A program made the position numbers and the translations under genes. Shown here piece after piece: positions 12,683 through 24,400 of a stretch of DNA of 64,000 bases (position 1 is the first letter of the stretch; every line of letters begins with the position of its first letter). This DNA is from Asterochloris sp. CNOR1 (lineage: Eukaryota; Chlorophyta; Trebouxiophyceae; Trebouxiales; Trebouxiaceae), in the NCBI GenBank assembly GCA_963969365.1, contig OZ017763.1, positions 868,001 to 932,000 of the forward strand. The letters run 5' to 3'. The notes beneath the pieces are model-generated. The model had not been told where the DNA came from and did not search any database. It saw only the letters and a program-made list of their open reading frames with translations.

Positions 12683-15600
12683 CTGGCAGACCTCTTCGCA
12701 CTCTCCCTCCAAAGCGCTGATCCACTTGTGCAATAGCCCCTTGCGGTCCTCTGTGCCGGGATCAAACATCTGCACGTCTGGCAGCGTCAGGCCAGCGCCG
12801 GGGTCTGTGACTGCAAAGCCCTGCCTCCAGAGGCAGATCTGTAGAAAAGAGTCCCCGCCTGCAAGCATCAGAGGCACACACTTGGCAGGTGTCCAGGAGA
12901 CTTGACCACAGGCAGTTGTGCAGACAGAGAACTTGTCTGGGTTGATGTAGGGGACGCCCCAACAGCGAGCTTTGAAAGCAGCCAGGCTGAATGCATGGAG
13001 CCTCAGCCAGCATCCCAACACATGAGACAGCCAAATCGCCCTCAATGAGGGCCTAAGGCCCTTGCCACTCTGCTCAACAATCTCTGCACCTCACGGCTGG
13101 TCCTAAGCATTGCTGACAACAGGTCTTGGGCCTTGAGGCCTGGACATGCAGCCCTAGCCGGCCAGAAGCCTGGCTACCTCGGCTCCAAACATACTAGCAC
13201 TGAAAAACAAATCCCTAACAACCAGAGAAGGCACCAAAGATGACATGAAGCGTACCAATCAGCAGCCCAGCAAGGGTGCTGAGGTGGCCAGGTGGGCACC
13301 CTTGCTGGGCTGCTGATGGGTACCCTTCATGTCATCTTTGGGCAGTAAGGGTTCCCACCTGACCACTTCAGCAGCCCCGTAAGGGTGCCCACCTGGCGCT
13401 TTCAGGCCCTTGACACACTTTTCGAGCTCCCCTGCATCCACCCTCTGAAGGAGGCCCGCGCTGATGATGGCGCCCGCGCCGCCGTGGAACGAGTAGCTCC
13501 TGAAAGGGACTCGCGGCATGTCGCACCTGCAGACAGTGGTACTGAGATGGTCAGCCTGGTGCTGGCAGCAGAGTAGCTCCTGAAAGGAACTCGCTGCATG
13601 TCGCACCTGCAGACAGCGGTGATGAGATGGTCAGCCTGGTGGTGGCAGCTGCTGTCAGCCTGCTGTCACGTGGGCCTGCTGCAGTCAAAGCCCACATTTC
13701 ATGGGATGAGTGGCTTTCACCTGGGCTGCCGCTGTCACTAGTGGAGGAGAAGTGAGCGCTGCTGGGCCTGAGGTCCTGCAAGCCTGCAACAACAGAGACC
13801 TGGGCAGGTGGCACCTGCAGCCAGCTCAAGTGCACAATGCTCCAGCAGCAGCCAGGCATGGCTTTCAAAGGTCACAAGACTGACTAGAGAGAAGCTGCCG
13901 CTTGACGTCCTCCGGTCTGGTGCAACCTGTGCTCTCAGCGCCCCACAGGGGCCACTTGGCTGCTGAGGGCAGCAAATTTGATGTAGGGTCCCAACCTGGC
14001 AGCAGCTCTGAAAGGCTGGTGACCTGCGGCCATCCTCTGCAGGGACCACAGGAAGCCAAGCACTTCTGTGCAGGACTCAGCATATGTTGCAAGCCTGTCT
14101 GCCTATCTTTTGATGGCGCAAGCTTGATGGCTACGGTCCCAGAACACCAGGCCCGCCGCCGACGGGCAGTCCTCTGCAACTTCAGAATGACAAGCAGGCT
14201 TCACAGCACTGCTTGAGGGTGGCGCACAGTTGCGACGCAAGTCCTTGGGACACCTGGCCTCTGTTGACAAGCAGCCTTGTGCAACTCAGATCAGCTTTTT
14301 TTTAAGGCCTCACCACTCATTGAAGGCTGCCTCCTGGTCGGCCTCGCACAGCACCTCTGGCGTGCAGGGGCACCCCTTTGGGGGCTTGTACGCAGGCGGC
14401 AGCTCACTCTCCTGCAGCAGCACCCCACACAAGTCTGCAAGGGGCTGTGTGCAAGGCCTGCGTCACCAATGCCCTTGTTCAACCCAGAATGCAGGTCCAG
14501 GCGCTGACCACACAAGTTTTGAGGCACTCAGCAGAGCCTTTTTGCCAGTCAGTTGGGCCGAGTTTGATATCCAGCTGGTCAGGTTCGAGGCTGCCAGGCT
14601 GCCCGTAAGGCTGTTCAGGCCTGCTGTGCACCCTGTTGCCTGCAGGAGCTGGGCTCGTTCACACCAGGAGGTGCCTCTGATTCCACCTGCAAGGTGCTGT
14701 GGCAGGGGCGGCAGCGTGGCGCTCGCTTGTGGGGGTGACTCACGGCCTGGTGCCCCGCTTCGCTCCACCAGCAGTTGTCTGCATTCACACAGGTAGAAGT
14801 CACACGCAGGTGTCGTAGCCCAGCAGCCCAAGCTGGGTGCAGGTTTGAGTGTCAGCGTGAATGGCAGCAACCATGTGCAGGGTGAGACAAAAGAGCAACA
14901 GCAGTCTCCAGCTGTCTGCAGGGGCGGGGAGCAGCTGGCCACAACCCTGAGTGCTGGCATCTGGCTTGCCTCAGCAGTGTGCAACCTGCACTGCTCCATG
15001 GAGTGCAGCAAGGTGCACTCAAGCCGCATACATTGCGGATTCACCACTCTGTGCAGTGGAGCAGGCAGCCACGTGCACCAAAGCCCCACCTGATATGAAG
15101 TAGGGCAGGTCTGGGTCAAAATCCTGCAAGAACTCCAGCACGCTGTCAACAAAAAAGATGGTGTCGTCATCGCCAAACAGCATCCACCGGAAGGAACCAG
15201 GGGACAGCGCCTTGTGGGCTAGCACAGGGGCCAGCGCTGCCCTGCTGTCCCCTGCAGCACGGTGTTACTTGTTGGTAAAGGCATACATGTGCTGCATGCG
15301 CAGGAATGGCTGTCTCTGGCAGAGCTACTTTGCTGTCCCCTGCAGGCAGGAATGATTGCTTTGCGAAGATGCATTGTGGATTCTGTGGTTTGACGTGAGT
15401 TCTTGTTCAAAGGAGCTGTCACTTTTGCATGCGGTGGCACCAGTGCTATGCTTTTCTGTGTAGTGGGGCTAGCGGGCAGTGGTGGACAGGGCCAAAGCTG
15501 ATCTGTCTTGTCCTGCAGCACAGGGGTGTTCATGGGCGCCTGTTGTGGTGCAGCCTGCAGTGCCCTACAAGAGGTGCCTCTGTCACAGTGTGGCTGCTGG

Positions 15601-16255
15601 CCAAGGCAGAAGCTAATGCCCAGTGCTGTGCCCTGCAGCTCTTAAGCGCATGCGTGGGTTGGTGCAGTCATGTGTTGGTTTGTGGTGTGCTGTAAGAGCC
15701 GCCAGGCTAGGCTGCCTATGGGCCAGGGGCGGCAGCCAGGACTACTCCATCGTGCCCTACAGGAGTATGGCCTTGATGTCGCAAAAGGCCCCGCTGTGCT
15801 GCCTGCAGTGGTGAGCTGCGGCTGTAAGGCCCTGTGACTCTTGATGCAGCTATGTGCAGAGTGAATCCATGAAGGGTGCTTGCGGGCGCCTGTCAAAGGA
15901 CTGACAGGCACATGCTGGTCATTGTCAGGGCTGCTTGGAGGGCATTTCACAAGGGGAGCGGCGCCACTTCAACCGCTGCAGGTCTTGAGGCAGCAGCAAG
16001 GGCCCACTCAACGTGCTTCTCGAGGGATACAGGGCTGTGAAATTTGGTATGGGAGTACCCAACACAAAGAGCGGACAAAAGTAGTGCTTAGCATCACATC
16101 CATGTCTGCATGGGTCACAGCTACAGTTCACCTGCCAGGTAGGTGCGGGGAGGGTCGTCGTCTGGGTAAGATAGCCAGACCTCATTGTGCTTAGCAGCCT
16201 CCTGTGCAGCCTGCGAGGTTGGCTCCTGGTCTGCCACGACCACAGTCTGCAGTCC
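12683..16255 (-). CDS. Fringe-like glycosyltransferase (DUF604/GT31 type)
   Basis: Exons on the minus strand are: 16255-16132 (QTVVVADQEP, NEVWLSYPDDDPP), 15251-15090 (GDSRAALAPVLAHKAL, then FRWMLFGDDDTIFF), 14778-14687 (DNCWWSEAGH, APRCRPCH), a likely exon near 14642-14520 (SLAASNLTSWISNSAQL), 13526-13392 (SYSFHGGAGAIISAGLL, ELEKCVKGLK) and 12858-12683 (GGDSFLQICLWRQGF, VTDPGAGL, MFDPG). Phases agree from 16255 to 14687 and from 13392 to 12683. GDDDT is the metal-binding DDD motif of this family, and HGGAGAIIS and the GGDSFLQICLW/TDPG block are its other landmarks. Such enzymes are Golgi type II membrane proteins that add hexoses to proteins or lipids. The N-terminal exon with anchor and start codon was not found. 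It should lie between 16260 and 17000, divergent from the FHA-parvulin gene. The substrate is unknown. Confidence 0.82.
13234..13341. repeat. Near-perfect 46-bp inverted repeat (hairpin) in an intron
   Basis: The left arm 13234-13279 and right arm 13296-13341 are reverse complements with only two mismatches by my count. A 16-base loop separates them. The arms include CAGCAGCCCAGCAAGGGTGC. A third partial copy of the arm end (GTAAGGGTGCCCACC) lies at 13379-13392, at the donor of the neighbouring exon. Confidence 0.9.
13491..13650. repeat. 80-bp tandem duplication of an exon start
   Basis: GAGTAGCTCCTGAAAGG begins at 13491 and again at 13571. Each unit carries the first 12 or so codons of the HGGAG exon of the glycosyltransferase gene (minus strand), its acceptor and about 45 intron bases. 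The units are nearly identical, so the duplication is recent. The outer copy (13571-13650) now sits in the intron and offers a second acceptor. Confidence 0.9.
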
Positions 16256-17129
16256 CTGCAGACAGAGGGTGCACAGGGAAGATGTTGCTGGAGATTCTTG
16301 AGGCTGCTTGTGCAGGCATGCTGCGTTCCGCAAAGACAGCACAAACTGCACTCCCTGCAAAGTGTCCAGTGGCAAAGACTGTCAACATTGACCTGCACAT
16401 CAAGGGTGATGCTGCCCTGGCAAAGGTGTGTTGCAAATGGTGTCTACTGCTTGCCTGGCGCCATGAGCGGCTGGCAAAGGCCAGCTCTACATGACCGCGA
16501 TTGGTAGGGAACACTGAAACTAGCTGCTCCCGTATCAGCCCAGCTCCAGGAGTGGCAGCCAGCAGCCCTCTGGCCAGCCACAGAAAGATCAGAGCTGCAG
16601 TGCATGCCAGCCCAATCTGTGCCAGTGCGTTGGCTGGAATGGTGCCAATCTGCTGCTCACTTCATACAGCTGATCAAGCACCCCTTCGATCTCTTAAACA
16701 CAATAAGCTTGATCCGCAGGGCTGATTGGGGAGAGTGGATCCAACGACTGGTCAAAGGCTGAGCTGACCTACTGTTTTGCCCATCAGGGCTGGCCGGTTT
16801 CATCCCTGCTCCTGCTCTCGTGTATGTCCTCCCAGTTCAGGGTACCGGATTGGGCGAGTCAGCCGTGCAGGACAGCATCTGTGCAGGCAAACCCTCCTAT
16901 CTCTGATCATTAGCTTGATTCTCATTTGAGAGTGTGGCAGCGCCATGATCAGCATGGCTGCCCGTGCATGAAGAGACATTGCTCTGCACGCTGCTGTTGC
17001 CTCCTAAAATGCAGCTCTGCTGGCGCAGCACAGCAGCAGTCCTGAGATACCTGCCCTCAAGGATTGCCAAATCCAGTCCTGCACTGGCCCTCAAGCAGTG
17101 CATCTGGAATCCTGAAGTGCCCTGTGCAG
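16256..17129. other. Gap: divergent 5' regions of two genes
   Basis: The first exons of the glycosyltransferase (-) and of the FHA-parvulin gene (+) must lie here, with their shared promoter region. The minus strand is open at 16375-16256 in frame with the 16255 exon, so that exon may be longer. I could not place either start codon. Confidence 0.45.
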
Positions 17130-20100
17130 AGCCTTGACGACACAGACCAGCTCATTGAGACTCTAGAGGTAGACAGCAAGAGCTGGTACACGCTTGGCAG
17201 GTCAGCGACTGTCTCAGGCTTGCATCTGAACTCGCGTGCCTGCAGCTGACACTGCCTTCTGATGCTGCCTGGCACTACACCTTGCTGCCTGCTCGAGAGA
17301 GGCCTGCCTGATCAGAGCTGCCAGGCCAGCCAGGCACAAACGCTTGCCAGAACTGCTTGCGTACCCACCAGGATGCGCTCTCTCAACCTTGCCTGCCATC
17401 AGGCCAGAACCTCAACTTCACACCCTTCATGCCTGGCAGGGACCCCGGCTGTGACATCAGACTCCACGGCAGCGGCATCTCCTCTCAGCACGCAGCACTG
17501 GTCCACCATTCTGACGGGAGGCTGTATGTGATCGACCTCAAGTCGGTGCGTTCCAGTAGGGTGGTCCGCTACATCTCACGCATTCATACCAGCTGTGCTG
17601 AGGGTAGCCTGCTACATGTCAGGCAGGTATGCAGGCTGCCTGTGATTACACTCAGATTGGCGAGCCTGCTTTGTGCTGCTGCACATCACGCAGTTCCAGG
17701 CTGAGCAGTGGGGAGCTATCCGCGTCGGTGCACAGGGCGGCCAGCTGCCTCTTGTGCGTGTTCTTGGGTGTGCCATGTTGACTGTGAAACATTCTGACTG
17801 GACATGTCGTGCCAGCGCAGTACCTCGACGCACTGTGTGCTCGACAGTGTGAACGTGTCAGCATTGCAAAGTGGTGCGGTAAGCTACAATCCCAGGCTCG
17901 GTCTGGCTGTACAACGTGACCTGTCGCATTTCAAGCTGCTGAACTCGTGCTGCCATTGGTTTGCCTGCTTTATGTGCTGACATAGCCAGCCTATACCTCA
18001 ATTGTATTTCGTGGGTGCTGTGTCTGCTGTCTCAACCTGCAATGCTGGACTGCAGCCCAATCCGTAACATCTATGCCACAATGAATGATGGCTACTTTAC
18101 ATGCTCTGCAGGACCACGGCACTTTCTTCAACAAACGCAAGCTTGTAGCCCACAAGCCCACAGCAATCCCAAACGGTACCACCCTCACCTTTGGAAGCAG
18201 CGGCCACAAGTTGGTGGTGCTCTGTGAACAGACAGGTAGGTTCACAGCTGATGCTAGCCCCTGAACAGCTGTCGCATGACATAAACAGAGAGGCAGGCTC
18301 ACAGCTGGAGCTGGCACTGTGCAGCCATGACTCTAAAACTGCATGCAGACAGGTAGGCCCACAGCTGTGCTGGCCGCTTTTTACCTGTCCAGCGGCTGCA
18401 GGTCGGTCGTGATCTGCAGACAGAGAGGTGATTTGCAGTCTGCTGCTCAGCTGGCTTATGTGACTGGCAGGCAGTGGGTGGCTTGCAGTCTGTCGCTCAG
18501 CAGTTCCCTAAGATTTGCAGATGTACAAGTAGCTCACAGTGTGCTGGCCAGCTGGTGCTGGCGCAAAGTGGCAGGCTGGGCAGCGCTGGCTGCTGCACTT
18601 GCACATGTCCCAGCTTGAGATGCTCTGTGCACCTGCATGTGCACTATGTAGGGCCGTCCGACAGCACCTGAACGTTTTGTGGGAAGCTGGGGCCACATTC
18701 AGGGCAGTCGCAAACCAATAACAGCTTGTCCTTGTACTGAATGCGCCGAGGCAGACAGCTCCCCTATGCAGCAATTCTGCTCAGCCATCGGGGTAAAGCT
18801 GCGCAGCCACACTATGCTGCGCGCCCCTTGGGCAGCACTGGGGTTCACATGTTGCCTAAGGCATGCAGACAATGTGATGTGCGCCGTGCAGGGCAGGAGG
18901 CACACTGAGAGGAAGGTGTCGTTTTCAGCAGTTGTGCTTGAGTGGGGTCTGCTCAGCACAGCATTCCCATGTTGTTGTGTGCCGTGTAGGGGAGAAGAGG
19001 CGTGCAGAGGGCATGGACGCTGGCTCCGAGAAACGCCAGCGCCAGGGGAAGGTTCAGGCCTCTCACCTGCTGGTCAAGCACAAGTGAGCCACTTGTAGCA
19101 CAGACATCAGGCCACCCCCTTTGAGTATGTATGTCAACGCTCTGCACCTCTGGCCGGAAAGGCGTGGGCAGCTTCAGTGGTGTTCATCTTGTTGCCCTGC
19201 TCAAGTATGGTACCCCGGGAAATTGCATGCTCACATCGGGCATCTACCAGCAATTTTGGCTCAGCAAATGGTTCCTGCCTGTGCTGAGCTTGAGCAGCTG
19301 CTGAGCAGGCCCAGCCTTGACGGTGCCTGAAGTGCCGTATGGTGATACACGTGTCCCAGATGGCCAGATACGCGCACCGCTAACTGCACATCACTGTCTC
19401 TCATCTGTGCAGGGATGTCAGGAGGCCCTCGTCATGGAAAGAGCCTCACGTCACCCGCACCAAGGTACGTGCAAGCGCTTCAGGCGCGCAGTGTACCAAA
19501 GCGTGTGCAATCTTCCCACCCCTTGCTTGGCCTGCGTCGCTGGACAGTTTGTCCTGTCTCCCATCGCCTGCCTGGCTTGTGTCGCTGGGGCTGTGCTGCC
19601 GTGACTGTGTTGCAGAAAAAAACAAGTCTGCGTAACTCCCCTCTGATGATCTCCCCTGTCCATGTTGCTGCGCAGCCCCTTGTGTGACAGCCATACTGGA
19701 AGGGCAGCATGAGTGCTTCTTGTCCTGCACCTGCGTTCTGGAGCAGATCCCCTCCCGATCTCCAGTGCCACAGCAAGACAGTGCTGCACGGGGCAGGCAT
19801 GCAGACTCCAGCACTTTGGGGTATTCATTTGAACTCATTGCATGGCCTCTACACAGAGGAATCTTTATGCTGCTCACGCTTGATGCAGCTCACATGCAGG
19901 TCATACAGCGCCCTTGCTTGCGGGGGGCAAGCAGACAAAACCTGAAAGACCTTGGAAGGCGTATGACCATGATGCTGACGCTGAGAGTTTGGCAACCCAG
20001 ACGTTTTCAATACCACAAATTTGCTGACTGCAGGGGAAGGGTTGACGAAAGCAAGCAGGGCTTCCACCAGCAGGCAGGGTCTGGCAGTGGCGGGCCGGCC

Positions 20101-20782
20101 GCGCCACACAGTGCTGTAAAGTGTGTGCAGAAAGGGCCTAGCACTACCCACGCTGTCCCGTCAAAACCTCTCATGCTTAACTGACTGCACTCGAAATGAC
20201 CTCTGCTCGCTGCAGGAGGTTGCTCTGACACACACCAGCAGATTGGGCTTTTGAGTGCTCCAGCCAGCAGGCTGTGCTTTTGAGTGCTGTTTTCTGTGCA
20301 GGAGGCAGCCAGCAGGGGTCCACCAGTCACCAGACCCTCTCACCCAGACCTCTTGCCTCACAGACAGCCTGCTCACTGCAGGAGGAAGCCCTGCAGATGA
20401 TTGAGAACTTCCACCAGCAGCTGACTTCGGGGGAGGCTGACTTCACCACGCTGGCCAGCAAGGAGAGCCACTGCAGCTCGGCCAAAAGGGGAGGGGACCT
20501 GGGCAAGTTCGAGCCGGGGACAATGATGCCTGCCTTTGAGGAGGCCACCTATGCGCTGAAGGTGACTATTGTGCGGCTGTTGTCTGCATGGGTGTTGCTG
20601 TGGACTGGGCACTGATGTACGGCTGAGAGCCACCTGCACTGGGGGCTGACAGCACTGTACTCTGCTGGTAGCCAGTCCGCTGCCGTAGATCCATTCACCA
20701 GCCTCTAATGCTGCAGGTTGGGGAGCTCAGTGGCCCAGTCTACACAGACTCAGGAGTCCACCTCATTCTGAGAACGGGTTAG
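17130..20782 (+). CDS. FHA domain-parvulin prolyl isomerase fusion
   Basis: Seven exons agree in phase and give 230 residues from the first certain exon: 17130-17200, 17440-17545, 18112-18235, 18990-19083, 19413-19464, 20382-20561, 20717-20782 (TAG). The start codon lies in an unseen exon upstream. Residues 1-95 are an FHA domain of NIPP1 type: LIETLEVDSKSWYTLGR, SSQHAALVHH, LYVIDLKSDHGTFFN, then TTLTFGSS. FHA domains bind phosphothreonine. A basic linker (EKRQRQGK) leads to a parvulin domain (about 118-230): VQASHLLVKHK, RRPSSWKEP, HCSSAKRGGDLGKF, MMPAFEEATYALK, GPVYTDSGVHLI. The Pin1 catalytic cysteine (SDCSSAK in Pin1) is present as HCSSAK. The basic RRPSSW loop resembles the phosphate-binding loop of Pin1. 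The protein should isomerise phospho-Ser/Thr-Pro bonds, with the FHA domain in the place of the WW domain, probably in the nucleus. Confidence 0.9.
18231..18375 (+). repeat. Decayed copies of an exon end and donor
   Basis: The exon ends at 18235 with GACAG followed by GTAGGTTCACAGCTG. Related words recur in the intron at 18287 (AGAGAGGCAGGCTCACAGCT) and 18346 (GCAGACAGGTAGGCCCACAG), spaced about 60 bases. Confidence 0.75.
18875..19012 (+). repeat. Decayed copy of an acceptor and exon start
   Basis: 18876-18913 (GATGTGCGCCGTGCAGGG, CAGGAGGCACACTGAGAGG) is an imperfect copy of the real joint at 18976-19012 (TTGTGTGCCGTGTAGGGG, AGAAGAGGCGTGCAGAGG), about 100 bases away. The upstream copy even has the better GCAG acceptor. 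Confidence 0.75.
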
Positions 20783-21479
20783 AGCTGCGAAAAAGCGTAA
20801 AGGTGTATAAGAAGGAAAGTCTTTAGGGTGTAGGGTTTGCCTCTGGGGGATGAACAGAGTCTCGCCGTGTGAAACATTTTGAGGCTGTTGTGTCCCGGCG
20901 TTGCCTGGAGGTTAGCTGCTGAGAAGGCTGCCCAACGGTAGAGGTCAAGCTGCGGAGCAGATCCGGACCCCGGGTGATCTCTGCAAGTGAGCAGCCTGCA
21001 CGTCACAGCACGGGTCAGCATGCAGAGTCTGGGCCACGAGAGGAGTGTCAGTTGAACTGTGGCACCCAACATCCCCTTGCAAAAATCCCCTGCCCCCTAC
21101 CTCAACTGCAGCATTGCCCCATGCGACTGGCTTGGCTGCTGCTGGCTTGAGCTTGGCCGTCAGCATGCATCATAGTACTACTGAGGCCGAGTCACTGCAA
21201 CGCCTCATCAATTGTCTTCAGTCATCATGCACTGCAGCATGCAGCTCAGCATCATGCGCCCAGGGCATGCAAGACATGTTGCCATGCGCATGCACAGAGC
21301 CGCCTAGCAAGATGCCAAACATCAAGCACCACCTGCAAGCTGTCAGGCGCGGATGTGGCCCTGTTGTGCCGAGCGCCTGGCTGCATGCTGCAACAGCAAT
21401 GGTGCCAGGGCCTGCTATCACAGCTGGGCTTTACAACCGTAGACTGGAGTTGTGTCTGCAGGAGGAGGCAGCAAGCATC
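20783..21479. other. Gap between FHA-parvulin gene and receptor-like gene
   Basis: This is the 3' UTR of the parvulin gene and the 5' region of the receptor gene. The frame of the receptor start exon is open upstream to 21045, but the residues there have no signal-peptide character. Clustered GCATGC/CATGCA words at 21160-21330 have no clear meaning. No other gene was seen. Confidence 0.45.
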
Positions 21480-24400
21480 ATGGCGCGATGCTCGGCAATG
21501 GCCATGGCTCTGCTGGTTCTGGCAGGGCCCTTTCTGCAGGCAGGCCGTGCACAGGCGCCGGCCCCAGCCCCCAGCACAGGTGGGGCCCTTGCAGTAACAA
21601 GCTCAGCAGAAGGCGATCCCCTCAAGGCCACCTGTGACATCGAAGCCAGCACGCCATGCACATTGACGTTGGTGGGTGCATTCACTCAGGCTGTCAAGTC
21701 TAGGCTGCAGCTTTAGCGCAGAAGGGCACACCATGAGATGTTGCAGGCCAGCTTCTGTCACAGCTAGCCAGCGCGTGGAGCCTGTGGGGCGCATGGAGAG
21801 CAGCCAATCTGGCTGCGTGCAAGGCATGCCTGAGCTGACAGTTCCAGAGGAGTATACTATGGCTCCATGTACCATACTATTGGCCAGATGCCGCGTGCAG
21901 CGTTGAGACCCCCTGTTATATAATTATGACTTAAGTCCGCAGGGGATCTGCAGATCGTGCGTGTTGTGCTGTGGGGAAAGTGGCACAAGGTCACGCTGCA
22001 TGCGAGCCAGAGGGCTCCCGCAGGATTCTGGCTGTGGCTAGGCTGGCATGTAGGGGCAGAAGTGACAGAGTAGTGGGGTGCATGTGCCACAGGGTACAGT
22101 GGTTGCTTGGACAGGGTATGCTTCATCTGCAGCCCTGGCTGTATTGCAGCCACCATTGCAGCATACAGCAGGGGCTGGCTGCGAGCCTACACGGTCTGCC
22201 TGCTCTGGCTGGGGTGTCATGCAGCAGCCCTGCCCCGGGGGCGTTGCCCCTGAAGGTTTGCCTGAAGGCAAAGGACAGCACGCTGCGGGCTACTTGCAGC
22301 AGCGATACCCAATGCTCTGCCTGCAATGTGGTATTGCTCCAAGCGGCATTCTGCTGTTGCTGCTGGCAGCGTTGTGGTGGTGCTGCAGGCATCAGCAGGG
22401 CTAGTGCTAGCATGCTGCATCTACTGCAGGCAGCAGCGTGTCGCTGCTACTGATAGGTTTCGTGCGCTGCTATGGATAGCACGCTGCTGCTTGCACTGTG
22501 GGTTGCTGCAGCAAGCAGTGTGCTGCTACTGCTGACAGCACAAAACAGGGGTCCCTGCTATGTCTGCACACCTGCTGGGAGCCCTTCGTTGACCTGCTGC
22601 AGGCAGTTCTGCCCCAGTGAAGCTCTCCGCATTCACAAAGGGCTGCCTTCCCCATTTGCGGCACCTGCACAGCCTGCCGAATGTCAATGTCAACCTGCTG
22701 CAGGCAGCCCTGCCCCGGTGACGCTGCCAGGCCCCGACAGGGCCTACGTGATCCCCCCCTACTCGGCAGGCACCAGTGAGACTACGGCAGGCAACATCAT
22801 CCAAACAGCAGATGTGGTGTTCTCTTTGACGGGGCCCGATGCAGTGCCCTTCCAAACCGACCGCCAGACCCTGTTCGCTAGCCAGCTGCGCTTGCTGCTG
22901 GGCAACTACAACTTCATGTCTGTTGCCCTGTCAGACTACCAGGTATGTTTCTATGAGGTTTGAAGCTTGGCGCTGACCCAAGGGCTGGGCGCAGCGGCTT
23001 GAGAGGCAGCTGTCTGTTGTGGCCCTGCCTCACTGCATAAAGAGTGAAGGCAATTGGGAGCCGAGGTTGCTGTGTGTGCATGGCATTGGCGCAAGACAAC
23101 TTCTTGTCTGTGGCCTTGTCGGACTGCCTGATGCGCTGACGAGGGCACTGCAGCCAGGGCTGTCTGCAGCTGGCAGGCTGTGCCATTGCTGCAGTGCCAG
23201 ACGAGAGCCAGGGCCTTGACATGCATTTTCTCTGTTTTGGTGATGCCTGACTCTGCTAGATCAGGGGCGGAGGGACCTAGCAGAACGCAGTTGTGTTGCC
23301 TGCATGTGCTGCTGGGGAGCTGCGTCTTCATCTCTTGCAAAGGACTGTTGATGTGATGTTCACCAGGAGTTGTAAGTGAGACATCACCACATCTGGTGAA
23401 TGAACATCATCTATCCTGACACTAGAAATGGTATCGAGGCACTGCCTCTGTGCGAGGCTCTGTGGAGCCTGTTGTGCTGTCTGCCTGCCAGGGTCGGTCT
23501 CATGCACGCTGCTGTGAGCGTACCAGTGGTTCAGCATGCACCAACTGTAAAGAGGTGCCTGACTTCAACTTTGTGGTACTGTAAGACAGTTTGTGCGCTG
23601 GGAGCATCTCTGTTTGGCCTTCATCATGTGCAGGGGCCATCCTGTGCAGGTCTCAGCCGAAGGTTCAGCCAGGCAACAGCTGCAGCACTTTCCTCAGGCT
23701 GCTGTGACACAAGGCAGAAGCACTATCAACACTGCACATTCATCTGCTAAACCCCACATGCGGGAAGCATCAAGGGTGCAGTGTCAACAGAGACTGCCTG
23801 TGTGGCTCCAGCACTGATATCTTCCCACTGCTGCAGGTGTCCAAAGATGGCTCCTCCACCAACGTGACTGGCCGCCTGGCTCTGGCCACCACTCCCCAGG
23901 CAGTGCTGCGGACCTACGAGGGCATCGCCTATGGCTTCACAAACCAGAACCTGGCGCAGTACTTCCAGGGGCTGCTGGCCCAGGCCGGCATGGATGTGAC
24001 AGTGCAGCTGATGAGCCTGACTGGGGTTCCCCTGGCTGCAGCGCCCACCCAGGCAGACCTGGTGAGCACTGGCCGAGAGGCAGGCTGGCTGCGGAAGTCA
24101 TGGTCAGGGAGGGGCATGAATGCGACATGGCAGTTATTGAGGACTGTCTCTGGCTGCCGCACCTATGCAAAGGAATCTCTTGAGGGCTAGCTGGCAGCCA
24201 TTTGTACGGGCAAGCTTGGGGCAAGCTTGGGGCCAGCTCTGCTGAAAGATGTGCCTGCCTTGGGCCATGGAAAGCTGCATGTCTTACATGCTGACTCCCA
24301 TGAGCAGCATGGATGCATGCCAGCAGAGCAGGCAGTTGCAGCAAGACCATCGTTGCAGCAGCACAGCCCTGCCCTTCTCAAAGTGCCAGACCTTGCACCT

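Noticed and set aside
15925-16100. Extra glycosyltransferase exon (LYPSRSTLSGPLLLPQDLQ)
   Set aside because: Splicing from 16132 directly to 15251 keeps phase and gives the family sequence; this piece would end in a stop.
17162-17249. Reading straight on past the donor at 17201 (LGRSATVSG)
   Set aside because: The joint 17200 to 17440 restores a normal FHA sequence (LGRDPGCDIRLHGSG), so the continuation is intron.
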